Positions 1 to 10,034 of a stretch of DNA of 64,000 nt are shown in pieces. A program made the translations under genes and the position numbers. Source of the DNA: Ramlibacter tataouinensis (lineage in GTDB: Bacteria > Pseudomonadota > Gammaproteobacteria > Burkholderiales > Burkholderiaceae_C); assembly GCA_002427815.1 (NCBI GenBank), contig DIZF01000020.1, positions 163,871 to 227,870 on the forward strand, given 5' to 3'. Within the stretch, counting starts at the first letter, position 1; the number at the start of each line of letters is the position of its first letter. Below the pieces are notes generated by a model that saw only the letters and a program-made list of their open reading frames with translations, ran no database searches and had not been told where the DNA came from.

Positions 1-492
1 GAAGCGCGAACCGCTGAGCTTGGCTCCCAAGGCAAAGTCCAGGCCCAGCTTCTCGCCTATGTCGACGTGATCGCGGACAGGGAAATCGAAGGCGCGCGGC
101 TCGCCCCACTTGCGCACTTCCTGATTGCCGTGCTCGTCCGCGCCGACGGGGACGCTCTCGTGCGGGAGGTTGGGCACGGACAGCAGCAGCGCCTGCATTT
201 CCGGCTGGATCTGATCCAGCCGCGCCGATGCGCTGTCGAGTTCGCCCTTGAGCGACGCCACCTGGGCCATCACCTCGTCCACCGGCTCGCCCTTGGCCTT
301 GCGCTGCCCGATCTGCTTGGAAAGCTGGTTGCGCTGCGACTGCAGCTCCTCCGTGCGGGTCTGGATCGCCTTGCGCTCGGCTTCCAGCGCGGTGAAAGCC
401 GCCACGTCCAGGAAGGCCTGCGGCTTCTTGCGCGCTTCCAGGCGGGCAATCACCGATGGCAGGTCTTTTCTCAGCAGCGTGATATCGAGCAT
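1..492 (-). CDS. serS: Seryl-tRNA synthetase, N-terminal part (cut by window edge)
   Basis: Charges tRNA-Ser with serine in the cytoplasm. The visible 164 codons hold the N-terminal domain typical of SerRS: it opens [20 protein letters not shown], then a long antiparallel coiled-coil arm (about residues 25-100, rich in Glu, Lys, Gln and Leu) that grips the long variable arm of tRNA-Ser, followed by the [11 protein letters not shown] linker into the catalytic core. The class II catalytic motifs lie beyond the window start. The ATG at 490-492 matches the usual family start. Identification is confident; only the 5' third of the gene is present. Confidence 0.95.
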   Translation of the reverse strand, partial: MLDITLLRKDLPSVIARLEARKKPQAFLDVAAFTALEAERKAIQTRTEELQSQRNQLSKQIGQRKAKGEPVDEVMAQVASLKGELDSASARLDQIQPEMQALLLSVPNLPHESVPVGADEHGNQEVRKWGEPRAFDFPVRDHVDIGEKLGLDFALGAKLSGSRF

Positions 493-528
493 CCGGCGAT
501 TTTAGTGGGCCGCCGCCGCCAGCCCGAG

Positions 529-1482
529 TCAGGACGGATGCTGCAGCGAGAGTGTGGCGGGATCGATGTTGGCCCCGCAGAGGATCAGGCAGACCTTTTC
601 AGTTTCACCGGGCCGGTAGGCGCCGGTCTGCAGCGCCGCGAGGCCGAGTGCCGCCGCCGGCTCCACGGCCAGTTTCATTTCCTTCCACAGCCACAGTTGC
701 GCGGCACGGATCGCAGCATCCGCCAGCAGCAGCGCGTCCTGGACATGGCGTTGCGTGAGGTCCCAGGCAATCGCCCCGATGCGCTTGGCGCCCAGCGAAT
801 CGGCGGCAATGCCGCTGATGTCCACGTCGACCGGCGCGCCGGCCTGGCGCGCCGCGTGCAGGGTCGGCGCCAGTTCGGGCTCCAGGGCGACGACCCGCGC
901 ATCGCGCTCGAACCAGGCGGCGATGCCGGCGACGAGCCCGCCGCCGCCCACGCTGACCAGCACGCTGTCCGGCCGGCCGCCCTGCGCTTCGATTTCGCGG
1001 GCCAGGGTGCCGGCGCCGGCCACCACCTCCGGCTGGTCGTACGCATGGGTCAGCAAGGCGCCGGTTTCGCGCTGGCGCTGCAGGCAGGCTTCGAGCGCCT
1101 GCGCATAGACCGAGCCTGCGACCACGACCTGCGCGCCGAGCTCGCGCAGCCTCGCCTGTTTGGCGGGACTGCAGACCGCCGGCACGAACACTTCGCACTT
1201 CACGCCCAGCGCCTTGGCCGCCGCCGCCGTGGCGATGCCCGCGTTGCCGCCGGACGCGACGATGACGCCGCTGGCGGGAATGGGGTTGGCCAGCAGGCGG
1301 TTGAGCATGCCGCGGGCCTTGAAGCTCCCGCCCACCTGCAGCTGCTCGAGCTTGAGCCACACCTCGCCGCATGGCAGGCCGAATGCCGCGCCCGGGAGCT
1401 TCCACAAGGGCGTGCGCCGCAGGAAATGGGGCGGGCCTTCGTCGAAACGGCAGGCGGCGGCCTCGATGTCCTGGCGGTTCAC
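529..1482 (-). CDS. PLP-dependent threonine/serine dehydratase-like protein
   Basis: A 317-residue fold-type II PLP enzyme of the threonine/serine dehydratase family, probably deaminating hydroxy-amino acids to 2-oxo acids. The PLP lysine lies in GGSFKARG (about residue 55), the substrate loop is ASGGNAG, and the phosphate-binding glycine loop is SVGGGGL (about residue 175). There is no C-terminal ACT regulatory domain, so it resembles catabolic or short dehydratases rather than biosynthetic IlvA. The start is a GTG whose last bases overlap the ispH stop (GTGA, 1479-1482), so the two genes are probably translationally coupled. Substrate cannot be fixed from sequence; serine/threonine racemase or a related dehydratase are alternatives. 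Confidence 0.85.
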   Translation of the reverse strand: MNRQDIEAAACRFDEGPPHFLRRTPLWKLPGAAFGLPCGEVWLKLEQLQVGGSFKARGMLNRLLANPIPASGVIVASGGNAGIATAAAAKALGVKCEVFVPAVCSPAKQARLRELGAQVVVAGSVYAQALEACLQRQRETGALLTHAYDQPEVVAGAGTLAREIEAQGGRPDSVLVSVGGGGLVAGIAAWFERDARVVALEPELAPTLHAARQAGAPVDVDISGIAADSLGAKRIGAIAWDLTQRHVQDALLLADAAIRAAQLWLWKEMKLAVEPAAALGLAALQTGAYRPGETEKVCLILCGANIDPATLSLQHPS

Positions 1483-2426
1483 AGCTTCAACCCCTTGGGC
1501 AACGGAAATTTCACGGTTTCTTCGACGCCTTTCATCCGGCGCACCGACACGGCCCCGAGCGCCTTGATGCGGTCGATGACCTCCTGGACCAGCACTTCGG
1601 GCGCCGATGCCCCGGCCGTGAGGCCCACGCGCGACCGGCCTCGCAGCCAGTCGGCCTCCAGCTCGGCGGCGCTGTCGACCATGTAGCTGTCCACCCCGAG
1701 CTTGCGCGCCAGTTCGGCCAGCCGGTTGCTGTTGGAGCTGGTGGGGCTGCCCACCACGATCAGCACCTCGACCTGCGGCGACATGATCTTCACGGCGTCC
1801 TGCCGGTTCTGGGTGGCATAGCAGATGTCCTGCTGCTTGGGCTGGCGGATATTGGGGAAGCGCTGGACCAGCGCGGCGGTGATCGCGGCCGCATCGTCCA
1901 CCGACAACGTGGTCTGCGTCACCACCGCCAGTTTTTCGGTCTGTGAAGGTTGCACGTGGACCACGTCTTCGACCTCCTCGACCAGATGGATGCCGTGATC
2001 GAGCTGACCCATCGTGCCTTCGACTTCGGGGTGGCCCTTGTGTCCGATCATGATGAATTCGTAGCCTTCCCGGGCCAGCTTGGCCACCTCGACATGGACC
2101 TTGGTCACCAGCGGGCAGGTTGCGTCGAACACGGAGAACCCACGCGCCTGGGCTTCGGCCTGCACGGCGCGGCTCACGCCGTGAGCCGAGAACACCAGTG
2201 TCGCGCCCGGGGGCACCTGCGCCAGGTCCTCGATGAAGATGGCGCCCTTGGCTTTCAGGTCGTTCACGACGAAGGTGTTGTGCACGATCTCGTGGCGTAC
2301 ATAGATGGGCGCGCCGAACTTCTGCAGCGCACGTTCGACGATTTCGATCGCCCGGTCGACTCCGGCGCAAAAGCCGCGCGGCTCGGCCAGCAGGATTTCC
2401 AGACCCACGCCCGCAGCGCCCGTCAT
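1479..2426 (-). CDS. ispH: 4-hydroxy-3-methylbut-2-enyl diphosphate reductase
   Basis: Last enzyme of the MEP isoprenoid pathway: reduces HMBPP to IPP and DMAPP with a [4Fe-4S] cluster in the cytoplasm. At 315 residues it has normal family length. The three conserved cluster cysteines are visible in [12 protein letters not shown] near the N-terminus, DATCPLV at about residue 100, and CYATQNRQD at about 200; the signature [11 protein letters not shown] follows. It sits between an FKBP-type isomerase gene (4-base ATGA overlap at 2423-2426) and a PLP dehydratase gene (GTGA overlap). The slpA-ispH order is common in proteobacteria and supports the call. Confidence 0.96.
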   Translation of the reverse strand: MTGAAGVGLEILLAEPRGFCAGVDRAIEIVERALQKFGAPIYVRHEIVHNTFVVNDLKAKGAIFIEDLAQVPPGATLVFSAHGVSRAVQAEAQARGFSVFDATCPLVTKVHVEVAKLAREGYEFIMIGHKGHPEVEGTMGQLDHGIHLVEEVEDVVHVQPSQTEKLAVVTQTTLSVDDAAAITAALVQRFPNIRQPKQQDICYATQNRQDAVKIMSPQVEVLIVVGSPTSSNSNRLAELARKLGVDSYMVDSAAELEADWLRGRSRVGLTAGASAPEVLVQEVIDRIKALGAVSVRRMKGVEETVKFPLPKGLKL

Positions 2427-2899
2427 AGCACCCCGATCACGCGGACTTCGAATGTCACAGGCTGCCCGGCCAGCGGGTGGTTGAAGTCGAACAGCACGGC
2501 ATCGGCCTGGCTGTCGCCCGCGCCTTGCCTGCCGACCTGCTGGACCGACCCGGCATATTGGCCAAGGCCATCGGGCGTCGGAAACTGCACCACGTCACCC
2601 ACTTCGTAGCGCTCCTGGGCGTCGCCCATCTGATCGAGCAGCTTGCGTGCCACCCACTGGCGCATCTGGGGATTGCGGTCGCCGAAGGCTTCGCCGGGCG
2701 GCATCTCGAAAGTCGCGTGATCGCCCTCGCCCAGCCCGAGCAGGCGTTGTTCGACCGCGGGCGCGAGCTCGCCGGTGCCCAAGGTCAGCGTCGCGGGCTG
2801 GTCGCCGAAGGTGTTGATGATGTCGCCGCCCGGACCGGCCAGCCGGTAGTGCAACGTGAGGAAGGAGCCCGGCTGAACCCGGTTCGCGATGGAGGCCAT
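2423..2899 (-). CDS. FKBP-type peptidyl-prolyl isomerase, SlpA/FkpB family
   Basis: A 158-residue cytoplasmic proline isomerase and chaperone of the SlpA (FkpB) branch. It carries the family opening ([11 protein letters not shown]), the [19 protein letters not shown] segment, and the insert-in-flap region beginning [13 protein letters not shown], with [14 protein letters not shown] near the C-terminus. There is no signal peptide. It overlaps ispH by ATGA, the usual arrangement for this pair. The start ATG at 2897-2899 gives normal family length. The cellular client is not predictable. Confidence 0.9.
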   Translation of the reverse strand: MASIANRVQPGSFLTLHYRLAGPGGDIINTFGDQPATLTLGTGELAPAVEQRLLGLGEGDHATFEMPPGEAFGDRNPQMRQWVARKLLDQMGDAQERYEVGDVVQFPTPDGLGQYAGSVQQVGRQGAGDSQADAVLFDFNHPLAGQPVTFEVRVIGVL

Positions 2900-3007
2900 G
2901 CAAGTCCCGATAAACTGGCCTTATTGTAGAAACCTGCCCTGGCGTTCGGGCCGGGCGCACCGAAACCCCTTCGGCCGGCCCCGGGGCGAACGGCTCCTGC
3001 TTCCAGC

Positions 3008-3724
3008 ATGCCCTTGAAAGACCTCCCTGCCGACGCCCGGCCACGCGAAAAGCTGCTGGCACGCGGACCCGGCGCCCTGAGCGACACGGAGTTGCTGGCG
3101 CTGCTGCTGCGCACGGGCACGGCGGGCCGCGGCGTGCTGCAGATGGCGCAGGAATTGCTGGCCGCGCCGGCGACCGATGCGCGAACGGGAGAACGATCAG
3201 GCGGCTTCGGCGGCATTGCCGGATTGCTGAACGCCGGAGTCGACGACTTGAAGCGCATCAAGGGCATGGGTGGCCCCGCCAAGCGGGCGGAACTGGCCGC
3301 GGTGCTCGAGCTGGCCCGGCGCGCTTTGGCCCAGCAGTTGCAGGAACGCGAGATATTCAGCTCGCCCGGGGCCGTCAAGCAATACCTGCAGTTGCACCTG
3401 GCCGCGCGGCCGCACGAAGTGTTCGCGGCGCTGTTCCTGGATGCGCAGAACCGCCTGCTCGCCATGGAGGAGCTGTTCCGCGGCACCCTGACCCAAACCA
3501 GCGTCTATCCGCGCGAGGTGGTGCAGCGTGCGCTGCAACGCGGGGCCGCCGCGGTAGTGCTGGCGCACAACCATCCCAGTGGCACCGTGCAGCCGTCGCG
3601 CGCCGACGAGGCCCTGACCCAGACCCTGAAGGCCGCGCTGGCGCTGATTGACGTGCGCGTGCTGGATCACGTGATCGTGGCGCCCGGCGGCGCCCTGTCG
3701 ATGGCCGAGAAAGGCTTGCTTTGA
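3008..3724 (+). CDS. radC: RadC family JAMM/MPN metalloprotein
   Basis: A 238-residue RadC-family protein. The N-terminal half has a helix-hairpin-helix-like region ([26 protein letters not shown] in part, residues 77-102). The C-terminal JAMM domain shows the metal motif AHNHPSG with His187 and His189, and S-x-x-D ending at Asp200, so the metal site looks intact. Despite its name, the family's role in repair is uncertain. It is divergent from the FKBP/ispH operon and its stop overlaps the TTG start of the downstream Smr gene (3721-3724). Confidence 0.92.
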   Translation: MPLKDLPADARPREKLLARGPGALSDTELLALLLRTGTAGRGVLQMAQELLAAPATDARTGERSGGFGGIAGLLNAGVDDLKRIKGMGGPAKRAELAAVLELARRALAQQLQEREIFSSPGAVKQYLQLHLAARPHEVFAALFLDAQNRLLAMEELFRGTLTQTSVYPREVVQRALQRGAAAVVLAHNHPSGTVQPSRADEALTQTLKAALALIDVRVLDHVIVAPGGALSMAEKGLL

Positions 3725-4368
3725 AGTCGAAATCCCTGCAGGACCTGCAGCACATCCAGCAGAAACTGGCCGAGCAGCAACAGATCGCGGCCGCGCAGGA
3801 AGCGGCGCGCCGGGAAACCGAGCGGCGGTCTCACGCCGAGAAGAGCCTGTTCGTGCGCGCCGTCGGTGCGGTGCGACCGATCCGCGCGCCGCATCGCGTT
3901 CGGCTCACGCCCGACCAGCCGCCGCCGATTCCGGTGCAACAGCACCTGGACGAGCAGCGCGTCCTGCGCGAAGCGATCAGCGACGATTTCGACACCGGGA
4001 CCCTGCTGGACATCGACGATGCCATGAGTTTCCGGCGCCCGGGGATCGGCACCGACGTGACGCGCAAGCTGCGCAGGGGCGACTGGAGCATCCAGGGCGA
4101 GATCGATCTGCACGGCCTGAGGCGTGAAGACGCGCGCGAAGCCCTGGCCATCTTCATCCGCGAGGCGCAGCGCCGGGGCTGGCGCTGCGTGCGCGTGGTG
4201 CACGGCAAGGGGCTGGGCTCGCCCGGCAAAACCCCGGTGCTCAAGGGCAAGGTCCAGGGCTGGCTGATCCAGAAGAACGAGGTGCTGGCCTTCGTCCAGG
4301 CCCGCGCCGACGAAGGCGGCGCCGGGGCGCTGGTGGTGCTGCTCAAGCCCTCTCACGCGGTGGGCTGA
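3721..4368 (+). CDS. Smr (MutS2 C-terminal-like) domain protein
   Basis: A 215-residue protein with a charged, coiled-coil-prone N-terminus (residues 1-45, Gln/Arg/Glu rich) and a C-terminal Smr domain. Smr hallmarks are visible: the DLHG motif in [12 protein letters not shown] (about residue 125), the HGKG motif in [11 protein letters not shown] (about residue 160), and the terminal [11 protein letters not shown] strand. Smr domains are nicking or RNA/DNA-binding nucleases. The start is taken as TTG at 3721, overlapping the radC stop, because no ATG precedes the conserved region closely. The domain call is firm; the cellular role is not known. Confidence 0.85.
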   Translation: MKSKSLQDLQHIQQKLAEQQQIAAAQEAARRETERRSHAEKSLFVRAVGAVRPIRAPHRVRLTPDQPPPIPVQQHLDEQRVLREAISDDFDTGTLLDIDDAMSFRRPGIGTDVTRKLRRGDWSIQGEIDLHGLRREDAREALAIFIREAQRRGWRCVRVVHGKGLGSPGKTPVLKGKVQGWLIQKNEVLAFVQARADEGGAGALVVLLKPSHAVG

Positions 4369-4376
4369 TCCCGGGA

Positions 4377-4390
4377 CCGCGCCGGCGCGG
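4377..4390 (+). terminator. GC-rich palindrome after the Smr gene
   Basis: A perfect 14-base palindrome (CCGCGCCGGCGCGG) lies 9 bases after the Smr stop codon. It lacks a downstream T run, so it is at best a weak or factor-assisted termination signal. Confidence 0.35.
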
Positions 4391-4468
4391 GACCCCGCCC
4401 GCCGTTCAGTTACATTGCCCGGTGAGAGGGACATCGCGGCTTCTCCGGCCGCCACAGGAGGATGCACC

Positions 4469-5263
4469 ATGGCCACTGCGGAAGAGCTGCAGCTGAGGAA
4501 ACTCGAACACGACGTCGAAAGACTCACCATCGAAGTCCACAACATGAGCCGGCCTGCGCGCACGTTCCTGAACAACCCCGCCTCCTACTTGACGCTCCTG
4601 TCGGTATTGGTCGGCCTGGCGGCCTACATGGGCCAGAGCTACGTGAACGATGCCCGGGCGGAACGGTCGAAGACGGAATTGCTCATGACGGAGCTGAGGA
4701 GAAAAGAGCTCGACCAGGAAAGCGATGTCCTGGCCAAGAAGAAGGCTGATCTGGAACTCGACAGCCAACGCGTCTGGTCGGAATATTCAAGCATCCTGGC
4801 GCAGCGCGACAGGACCCGGGAGGAACTGGCGGCGCTGACGGCGCAGATCAGCAGCGCGCAGCTGGAACTGCAGGCCAAGGGCCAATCCAGCGCCACGCTC
4901 AATGCCGCGGTCACACAGGCCAGGGAACTGGGTGCCGCGGTCGCCCGGCCGACGCAGCTGGATGCGTGCATCTACATCCAGGTCGCCGCCACCGAGGATC
5001 GGCTGGCGGCGCAGGAGCTGGCCGCCTCGTTGCGCGAAAAAGGACGGGTGGTACCGGACATCGAGGTTGTCGGCAGCAAGGCCGCCAGCCTCAGGCAGAC
5101 CGAGCTGCGCTATTTCTGGGACGCCGACGAGGCGGAGGCGAGGGACATCCTCAAGCAGGTGCAGGACAGCGGCAAGTACGGCGCCGTCGAGGTCAAGCTG
5201 CCCGGCAGCCTCAAGGGCAAGGCCCGGCCGCGCCACTTCGAGCTGTGGATCAAGCCGGCTTGA
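4469..5263 (+). CDS. Membrane-anchored coiled-coil protein of unknown function
   Basis: I do not recognise this family. The 264-residue protein starts at the ATG at 4469, preceded by a strong Shine-Dalgarno (CAGGAGG). It has a charged N-terminal segment, one predicted membrane helix (about residues 37-54, SYLTLLSVLVGLAAYMG), then a long coiled coil (about 60-165) rich in Glu, Lys, Arg and Leu. The C-terminal 90 residues look globular (begins ACIYIQVAATEDRLAAQELA) and recall an SPOR-like alternating pattern over AQELAASLREKG, but this is not a firm domain call. It is convergent with ccmI with only 9 bases between stops. Confidence 0.75.
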   Translation: MATAEELQLRKLEHDVERLTIEVHNMSRPARTFLNNPASYLTLLSVLVGLAAYMGQSYVNDARAERSKTELLMTELRRKELDQESDVLAKKKADLELDSQRVWSEYSSILAQRDRTREELAALTAQISSAQLELQAKGQSSATLNAAVTQARELGAAVARPTQLDACIYIQVAATEDRLAAQELAASLREKGRVVPDIEVVGSKAASLRQTELRYFWDADEAEARDILKQVQDSGKYGAVEVKLPGSLKGKARPRHFELWIKPA

Positions 5264-5272
5264 GTAACCGGC

Positions 5273-6487
5273 TCAAGGGCGGACCTGAGCCACCTTCAGC
5301 GAGACTCCGCTGGCACCGACCTTGACCTTTTGCACGGCCGACAGCAGATCGCCCGACTCGGGCATGGCCATACCGGTCTTCGAAATGCGTGCTTCCACCT
5401 CCACCTCGGCGGCGGCGGAGATCGGCGACTGCGGATTCATGGATTGCGAATCGTCGAGCGTGAATTTCACGGGCAGCTCGGCCGCGCGAACCCGCACCAC
5501 CGCCAGCGGCATCCGGGTACCGGGCAGACGGGCGATGATCATCACGGTGTCGTCGGGTCCGGCCTTGCCTTTGAGCGCCGGATCCAGCTCCACCGTTCCA
5601 CTGACATTGCCGCCGCCCGCAGCCGCAACCTTGGTCGCCGGCGCCGGCGCCGGCGTTGCGGCGGGGATCCCGCTCTTGGCGCGGACGTCATCGATCGCGC
5701 CCTGCAGCATCTTGGCATCGTCGGACCCCGGCGGCAACATCGCCGCCAGTCGCTCCCAGGTCTGCAGGGCCTGGCGGTAGTTCTTGGCTTCCAGATCGGC
5801 GGTGCCCGACAGCCAGAGCGCCATCGCGTTGTCCGGATCGGCCTTCAGCGCCTTCTGGATCAACAGGGTCGGCTTGCCCACCAGTGTTCCGCCGTTATTG
5901 CTGGCCACCACGTCCGCGTAGCTGGCGAGCATCTGTGCGTCGTCGTCGATGAACGAGCCGGCCCGCTCGAAGGCTTTTTCGGCCTCGGCGGTGCGGCCCA
6001 TCACCTTGTACGAGCGCGCCAGCATGGCCCAGCCCTTGGGGTTGTTGGGTTCCTTCTCCAGCTTCTGCGCCAGCTCGGCCACCATCCGGTCGAGTTCGTG
6101 GGCATCCGCCATCTCGTGGCCGCCAATACCGGTCAGGCTGGCCGGGTTGCCGATGAGCAGATAGAACGCGCCGGCCACCAGTGGCACCGCCAAGCCGATT
6201 CCGATCATTGTTTTTCTCGGCGGGCTCTGCGTCACGGCCTTGTCTTCGGCCTGGCTCTCCTCCAGCAAGCGCCGCTGCAACTCGGCACGGGCCTGGGCGT
6301 AATCGTCCTTCGCGAGCAGGCCTTCGGCCAGGTCCTGCTCCAGCTTGGCGAGTTGCTCGCGGTAGATCGCCGAGTTCAACTCCTGGCGCGAGGTGAGGCC
6401 GGGAGCCGTCCTGCGAAAAAACGGCCGCATCAGCAGCACCAGCACGAGCGCGACGGTCACCGCTGCGGCGACCAGGAATCCATTCAT
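5273..6487 (-). CDS. ccmI: Cytochrome c maturation protein CcmI
   Basis: A 404-residue apocytochrome c chaperone of System I. It has two N-terminal membrane helices (about residues 3-22 and 94-115) separated by a cytoplasmic loop with a leucine-zipper-like segment (ELNSAIYREQLAKLEQDL). A long periplasmic domain follows with TPR-like helices (LEKEPNNPKGWAMLARSYKV, then further repeats to about 260), which binds C-terminal helices of apocytochromes. The C-terminal 110 residues form an extra periplasmic domain seen in the longer CcmI/CycH forms. It is the last gene of the ccm operon and overlaps ccmH by ATGA. Confidence 0.93.
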   Translation of the reverse strand: MNGFLVAAAVTVALVLVLLMRPFFRRTAPGLTSRQELNSAIYREQLAKLEQDLAEGLLAKDDYAQARAELQRRLLEESQAEDKAVTQSPPRKTMIGIGLAVPLVAGAFYLLIGNPASLTGIGGHEMADAHELDRMVAELAQKLEKEPNNPKGWAMLARSYKVMGRTAEAEKAFERAGSFIDDDAQMLASYADVVASNNGGTLVGKPTLLIQKALKADPDNAMALWLSGTADLEAKNYRQALQTWERLAAMLPPGSDDAKMLQGAIDDVRAKSGIPAATPAPAPATKVAAAGGGNVSGTVELDPALKGKAGPDDTVMIIARLPGTRMPLAVVRVRAAELPVKFTLDDSQSMNPQSPISAAAEVEVEARISKTGMAMPESGDLLSAVQKVKVGASGVSLKVAQVRP

Positions 6488-6942
6488 TTCTCTTCCTTCA
6501 GCAGCGCTTCGGCGCGGCGGGTTTCATCTTCCGAAAGCGGCGCTTCGGCCAGCGCGCGGTTGCGCCGGCGCAGATAGATCATCAGCACGATAACGCCGAC
6601 GATCATCAGCAGGAAGGGGCCGCCCCACAGCAGCCAGGTCGTGGGACTCACGCGCGGCCGGTAGAGCACGAAGTCGCCGTAGCGGGCGACCATGTAGTCG
6701 CGGATTTCGGCGTCGGTCTTGCCCTGCTTGATCAGCTCGCGCAGTTCGCGGCGCAGATCCTGGGCCAGGTCGGCGCGCGAGGCCGCGAGCGATTCGTTCT
6801 GGCAGACCAGGCAGCGCATTTCTTCGGAGATGGAGAGCATGCGTTGCTCGACCACGGGATCCTCGGCCAGCGGCGCGGCATCCTTCGCCCATGTGGCGCC
6901 GAGGGCCAGCGCCAGCAACAGCAATACGAGCAGGCGTTTCAT
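6484..6942 (-). CDS. ccmH: Cytochrome c maturation thiol protein CcmH
   Basis: A 152-residue System I thiol-disulfide protein that presents reduced apocytochrome CxxCH thiols for haem ligation. It has a signal peptide or anchor (MKRLLVLLLLALALGATWA), then the family motif RCLVCQNESLA with the two redox cysteines (about residues 44 and 47), a three-helix bundle, and a C-terminal membrane helix (WGGPFLLMIVGVIVLMIYL). Length is normal for a CcmH that works with a separate CcmI. It overlaps ccmG and ccmI by 4 bases each. Confidence 0.95.
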   Translation of the reverse strand: MKRLLVLLLLALALGATWAKDAAPLAEDPVVEQRMLSISEEMRCLVCQNESLAASRADLAQDLRRELRELIKQGKTDAEIRDYMVARYGDFVLYRPRVSPTTWLLWGGPFLLMIVGVIVLMIYLRRRNRALAEAPLSEDETRRAEALLKEEK

Positions 6943-7469
6943 GATTGCTTCAACTTCTCGATCAGCGGCAGGATCGTCTTTTCGAGCGCTTCGGGGGTGA
7001 TCGGACCGATCTGCTTGTGGCGGATGACGCCGTTCTTGTCGATGATGAACGTCTCCGGCACGCCATAGACCCCGTAATCGATCCCGACCCTTCCGTCGCC
7101 GTCAAATGCCGACATGTCATAGGGATCGCCGTGCTGGCTGAGGAACTTCAGGGCGACCGCACGCTTGTCCTTGTAGTCCAGGCCGATCACCGGCACGACC
7201 TTGGTACCCCTCAGTTGCACCAGCAACGGGTGTTCCTCGCGGCAGGCGACGCACCAGGAGGCCCAGACATTGAGCATCCAGACCTGGCCCTTCATGTCGG
7301 CCGGCGAGAACGTCTTGTCGGCCACCACCAGTTGCGGCACCTGGAAAGCCGGCGCCGCCTTGTTGATCAGGGGGGAGGGCACCTCGTGCGGGTCGTGCTG
7401 CAGGCCCACGACCAGGAAGCCAACCAGCACCGCGAACAGGGCCAGGGGAATCAGGAACCGGACCTTCAT
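6939..7469 (-). CDS. ccmG: Thiol:disulfide interchange protein CcmG/DsbE
   Basis: A 176-residue membrane-tethered thioredoxin-like reductant for cytochrome c maturation. An N-terminal anchor helix (residues 4-22) precedes a thioredoxin fold with the active site WASWCVACREEHP (Cys at about 79 and 82), the acidic element GLDYKDK, and the cis-Pro loop YGVYGVPETF typical of CcmG. The ATG at 7467-7469 overlaps the ccmF stop, giving the expected length. It passes reducing power from CcdA/DsbD-type proteins, which are not in this window. Confidence 0.95.
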   Translation of the reverse strand: MKVRFLIPLALFAVLVGFLVVGLQHDPHEVPSPLINKAAPAFQVPQLVVADKTFSPADMKGQVWMLNVWASWCVACREEHPLLVQLRGTKVVPVIGLDYKDKRAVALKFLSQHGDPYDMSAFDGDGRVGIDYGVYGVPETFIIDKNGVIRHKQIGPITPEALEKTILPLIEKLKQS

Positions 7470-9412
7470 GGGGTGGCCCCCTGCAGTCCAGCCGCAGCGG
7501 CGCGTGACTTCACCTCGAGGCGGTAGCGCCGGTCCGCCAGCGCGAACAGTCCACCCAGCGCCATCAGCAGGCAGCCGCCCCAGATCCAGTCGACGAACGG
7601 CTTGTAGTACACCCGCACGGCCCACGCCTTGCCCTCCAGAGGCTCTCCCATGGACACGTACACATCGCGCGTGAAGCCGGCGTCGATGGCCGCATTGGTC
7701 ATCGGCATGGTCGACGACTGGTAAGTGCGTTTTTCAGGGAACAGCGTGCGTCCAGGACGGCCGTCCTGGCTGACCTGGAACTCGCCCCGGGCCGCGACGT
7801 AGTTCGGGCCGGGAACCTCCCTGACGCCCATGAACTTGAACTGATGTCCGCCCACGGTGGTGGTGTCGCCCGGCTCCATGCGCACGTCCCTCTCTTCCTG
7901 GAAGCCGCCGACCAGGGTGACCCCGAGCACGAACACGGCAACCCCGAGATGACCCAGGTGCATGCCCCAGAACGACAGCGGTGGCGTGCCGGTCTTCAGC
8001 CGCTTGGCAACCTGCATCACCGTCGAGGCGGCGACCCAGGCGGCCAGCATGACCCCCAGGCCGGTAAGCGGCGTCCAGCCGCCCGCCAGCCACGGCCCGA
8101 TGACGCCGGCCGCCACGGCCACCACTGCGGGAACCCACAGCCGGGCCAGCATGTCCTTGAGCTCCGCGTGTTTCCAGCGTGCCAGCGGAACCGCGGCCAT
8201 CAGCAGCAGCACCGGCGCCATGATCGGCACGAAGACGGCATTGAAATACGGCGGGCCCACCGAAATCTTGCCCAGGCCCAGGGCATCGACCAGCAGCGGA
8301 TACAGCGTGCCCAGCAGGACCGAGGCGGATGCCACCACCAGCAGCACATTGCCCACCAGCAGCAGCGTTTCGCGCGACATCAGGCCGAACGATCCGCCCA
8401 GGGCGACCTTGGGCGCACGCCAGGCGAACAGGGCCAGCGACGAGCCGATCACCAGCGCCAGCAGCACCAGGATGAAGATGCCGCGCCGCGGATCGGTGGC
8501 GAAGGCGTGGACCGAGGTCAGCACCCCGGATCGCACCAGGAAGGTACCGAGCAGGGAGAGCGAGAAGGCGCCGATCGCCAACAGCACGGTCCAGCTCTTG
8601 AAACTGCCGCGCTTTTCCGTCACCGCAAGCGAATGCAGCAAAGCGGTCCCGATCAGCCAGGGCATGAAGGAGGCGTTCTCCACCGGGTCCCAGAACCACC
8701 AGCCACCCCAGCCCAGTGTGTAGTAGGCCCACCACGAGCCCAGCCCGATCCCGAGGGTGAGGAACATCCACGCCAGCGTCGTCCAGGGCCGCGACCAGCG
8801 CGCCCAGGCGGCATCGAGACGGCCCGACAGCAGGGCCGCGATGGCGAATGCGAATGCGACAGAAAAGCCGACATAGCCCATGTAGAGCAGCGGCGGGTGG
8901 AAGATCAGGCCGGGGTCCTGCAGCTGCGGGTTGAGATCGCGTCCCTCCTGGGCTGCCGGCAGCAAGCGTTCGAATGGGTTGGATGTCAGCAGGATGAACA
9001 GCAACAGCCCGGTCGTCACCAGCCCCAGCACGCCGAGAACCCGCGCCACCATGGCCTCATCCAGCGAGCGCGAGCGCTGGGCCACGGCAAAGGTCCAACC
9101 GCCGAGCATGAAGACCCACAGCAGCAGCGATCCCTCGTGGCCGCCCCAGACTGCGGCCAGGCGGTACATGGTCGGCAGTACCGAATTGGAGTGTTCGGCC
9201 ACGTACTTGACCGAAAAATCGCTGACGTAGAAGCTCCAGGCCAGCGCGGCCGTCGACGCGGCGATCAGCAGGAACATCGCCTGCGCGGCGGGACGCGCCA
9301 GCACCATCCATTCGCGCCGGCCCTGATGCGCGCCCAGCAGCGGCAGCGTGCCCAGCACCACGGCGACACACAGGGACAGGATGAGAGCGAAATGACCGAG
9401 TTCTGGGATCAT
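7466..9412 (-). CDS. ccmF: Haem lyase subunit CcmF
   Basis: A 648-residue polytopic inner-membrane protein that attaches haem from CcmE to apocytochromes. It contains the WWD haem-handling motif ([18 protein letters not shown], about residues 235-252) and multiple hydrophobic segments with conserved histidines, including LLHSLAV just after the motif. Normal family length. It is flanked by ccmE (4-base overlap at 9409-9412) and ccmG. Together with CcmH and CcmI it forms the System I lyase that would mature the many multihaem proteins to the right. Confidence 0.97.
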   Translation of the reverse strand: MIPELGHFALILSLCVAVVLGTLPLLGAHQGRREWMVLARPAAQAMFLLIAASTAALAWSFYVSDFSVKYVAEHSNSVLPTMYRLAAVWGGHEGSLLLWVFMLGGWTFAVAQRSRSLDEAMVARVLGVLGLVTTGLLLFILLTSNPFERLLPAAQEGRDLNPQLQDPGLIFHPPLLYMGYVGFSVAFAFAIAALLSGRLDAAWARWSRPWTTLAWMFLTLGIGLGSWWAYYTLGWGGWWFWDPVENASFMPWLIGTALLHSLAVTEKRGSFKSWTVLLAIGAFSLSLLGTFLVRSGVLTSVHAFATDPRRGIFILVLLALVIGSSLALFAWRAPKVALGGSFGLMSRETLLLVGNVLLVVASASVLLGTLYPLLVDALGLGKISVGPPYFNAVFVPIMAPVLLLMAAVPLARWKHAELKDMLARLWVPAVVAVAAGVIGPWLAGGWTPLTGLGVMLAAWVAASTVMQVAKRLKTGTPPLSFWGMHLGHLGVAVFVLGVTLVGGFQEERDVRMEPGDTTTVGGHQFKFMGVREVPGPNYVAARGEFQVSQDGRPGRTLFPEKRTYQSSTMPMTNAAIDAGFTRDVYVSMGEPLEGKAWAVRVYYKPFVDWIWGGCLLMALGGLFALADRRYRLEVKSRAAAAGLQGATP

Positions 9413-9846
9413 GGCTGCGCAGCTCCTACCTTCTTGGCCTGATCCAGCGAGCGTTGGGCATCAGGGGGCATGTAGTTCTCATCGTGCTTGGCGAGCACTT
9501 CGGATGCCGTGAAACGGCCGTCCGCGTCCAGGCGGCCTTGCACCACGGCGCCTTTGCCTTCCTTGAACAGGTCGGGCAGGATGCCGGTGTAGGAGACGGG
9601 GACCTCCTTTGCCAGGTCGGTCACGACGAAATGCACGGTGAGGTTGTCGCGCGTGAGCGAACCGTCCTTGACCAGGCCGCCAATGCGGAAAGCCTGACCC
9701 TTGGGCGTCTTGCCCGCCGCCACCTCGCTGGGCGTCACGTACAAAGCGATATTGCTGTTGAGCGCGTTCAACACCAGCGCCGCCGCGATGCTGACCACCA
9801 CCAGTCCACCGGCGACGATTGCGCCGCGTTTTTTCCAGGCTTTCAT
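9409..9846 (-). CDS. ccmE: Haem chaperone CcmE
   Basis: A 145-residue periplasmic haem chaperone anchored by an N-terminal helix (about residues 9-28). The soluble OB-fold domain includes the region around [16 protein letters not shown], and the covalent haem-binding histidine lies in [12 protein letters not shown] (about residue 125), with the conserved DENYMP that follows it. The chosen ATG (9844-9846) overlaps the ccmD stop as ATGA. It is the haem carrier between CcmABCD and CcmFHI. Confidence 0.95.
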   Translation of the reverse strand: MKAWKKRGAIVAGGLVVVSIAAALVLNALNSNIALYVTPSEVAAGKTPKGQAFRIGGLVKDGSLTRDNLTVHFVVTDLAKEVPVSYTGILPDLFKEGKGAVVQGRLDADGRFTASEVLAKHDENYMPPDAQRSLDQAKKVGAAQP

Positions 9847-10034
9847 TGATGCTCTTCCTTGTCGAAACGGTTGGCCTGCGCCTGTTGACGCAGGTTCCGA
9901 ACCACATTCTTCTGCCGGCGTCCCACCAGGATGGGCTCCAGCGCCAACGCCAGCGCGACGACGCCGAAGCTGCCCCACACATAGAGGGCATAGCCACCCA
10001 TGGCGAAGAAGTCAGCCGCCGAATTCCAGATCAT
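9843..10034 (-). CDS. ccmD: Small haem exporter subunit CcmD
   Basis: A 63-residue single-helix membrane protein. It has the usual CcmD layout: a short N-terminus with [16 protein letters not shown], one hydrophobic helix (about residues 13-35), then a basic cytoplasmic tail ([15 protein letters not shown]). CcmD stabilises the CcmABC-haem-CcmE complex and helps release holo-CcmE. It overlaps ccmC and ccmE by 4 bases each, and its position between them supports the call. Confidence 0.9.
   Translation of the reverse strand: MIWNSAADFFAMGGYALYVWGSFGVVALALALEPILVGRRQKNVVRNLRQQAQANRFDKEEHQ

Noticed and set aside
67..1686. A 539-codon open frame on the plus strand opposite the dehydratase and ispH genes
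   Set aside because: High-GC codon bias leaves long antisense frames open; the minus-strand frames have clear family motifs (SFKARG, GFCAGVD) and coupled starts.
1483..2370. In-frame upstream extension of the dehydratase frame across ispH
   Set aside because: The extension is an out-of-frame shadow of ispH; the GTG at 1482 with GTGA overlap gives normal enzyme length.
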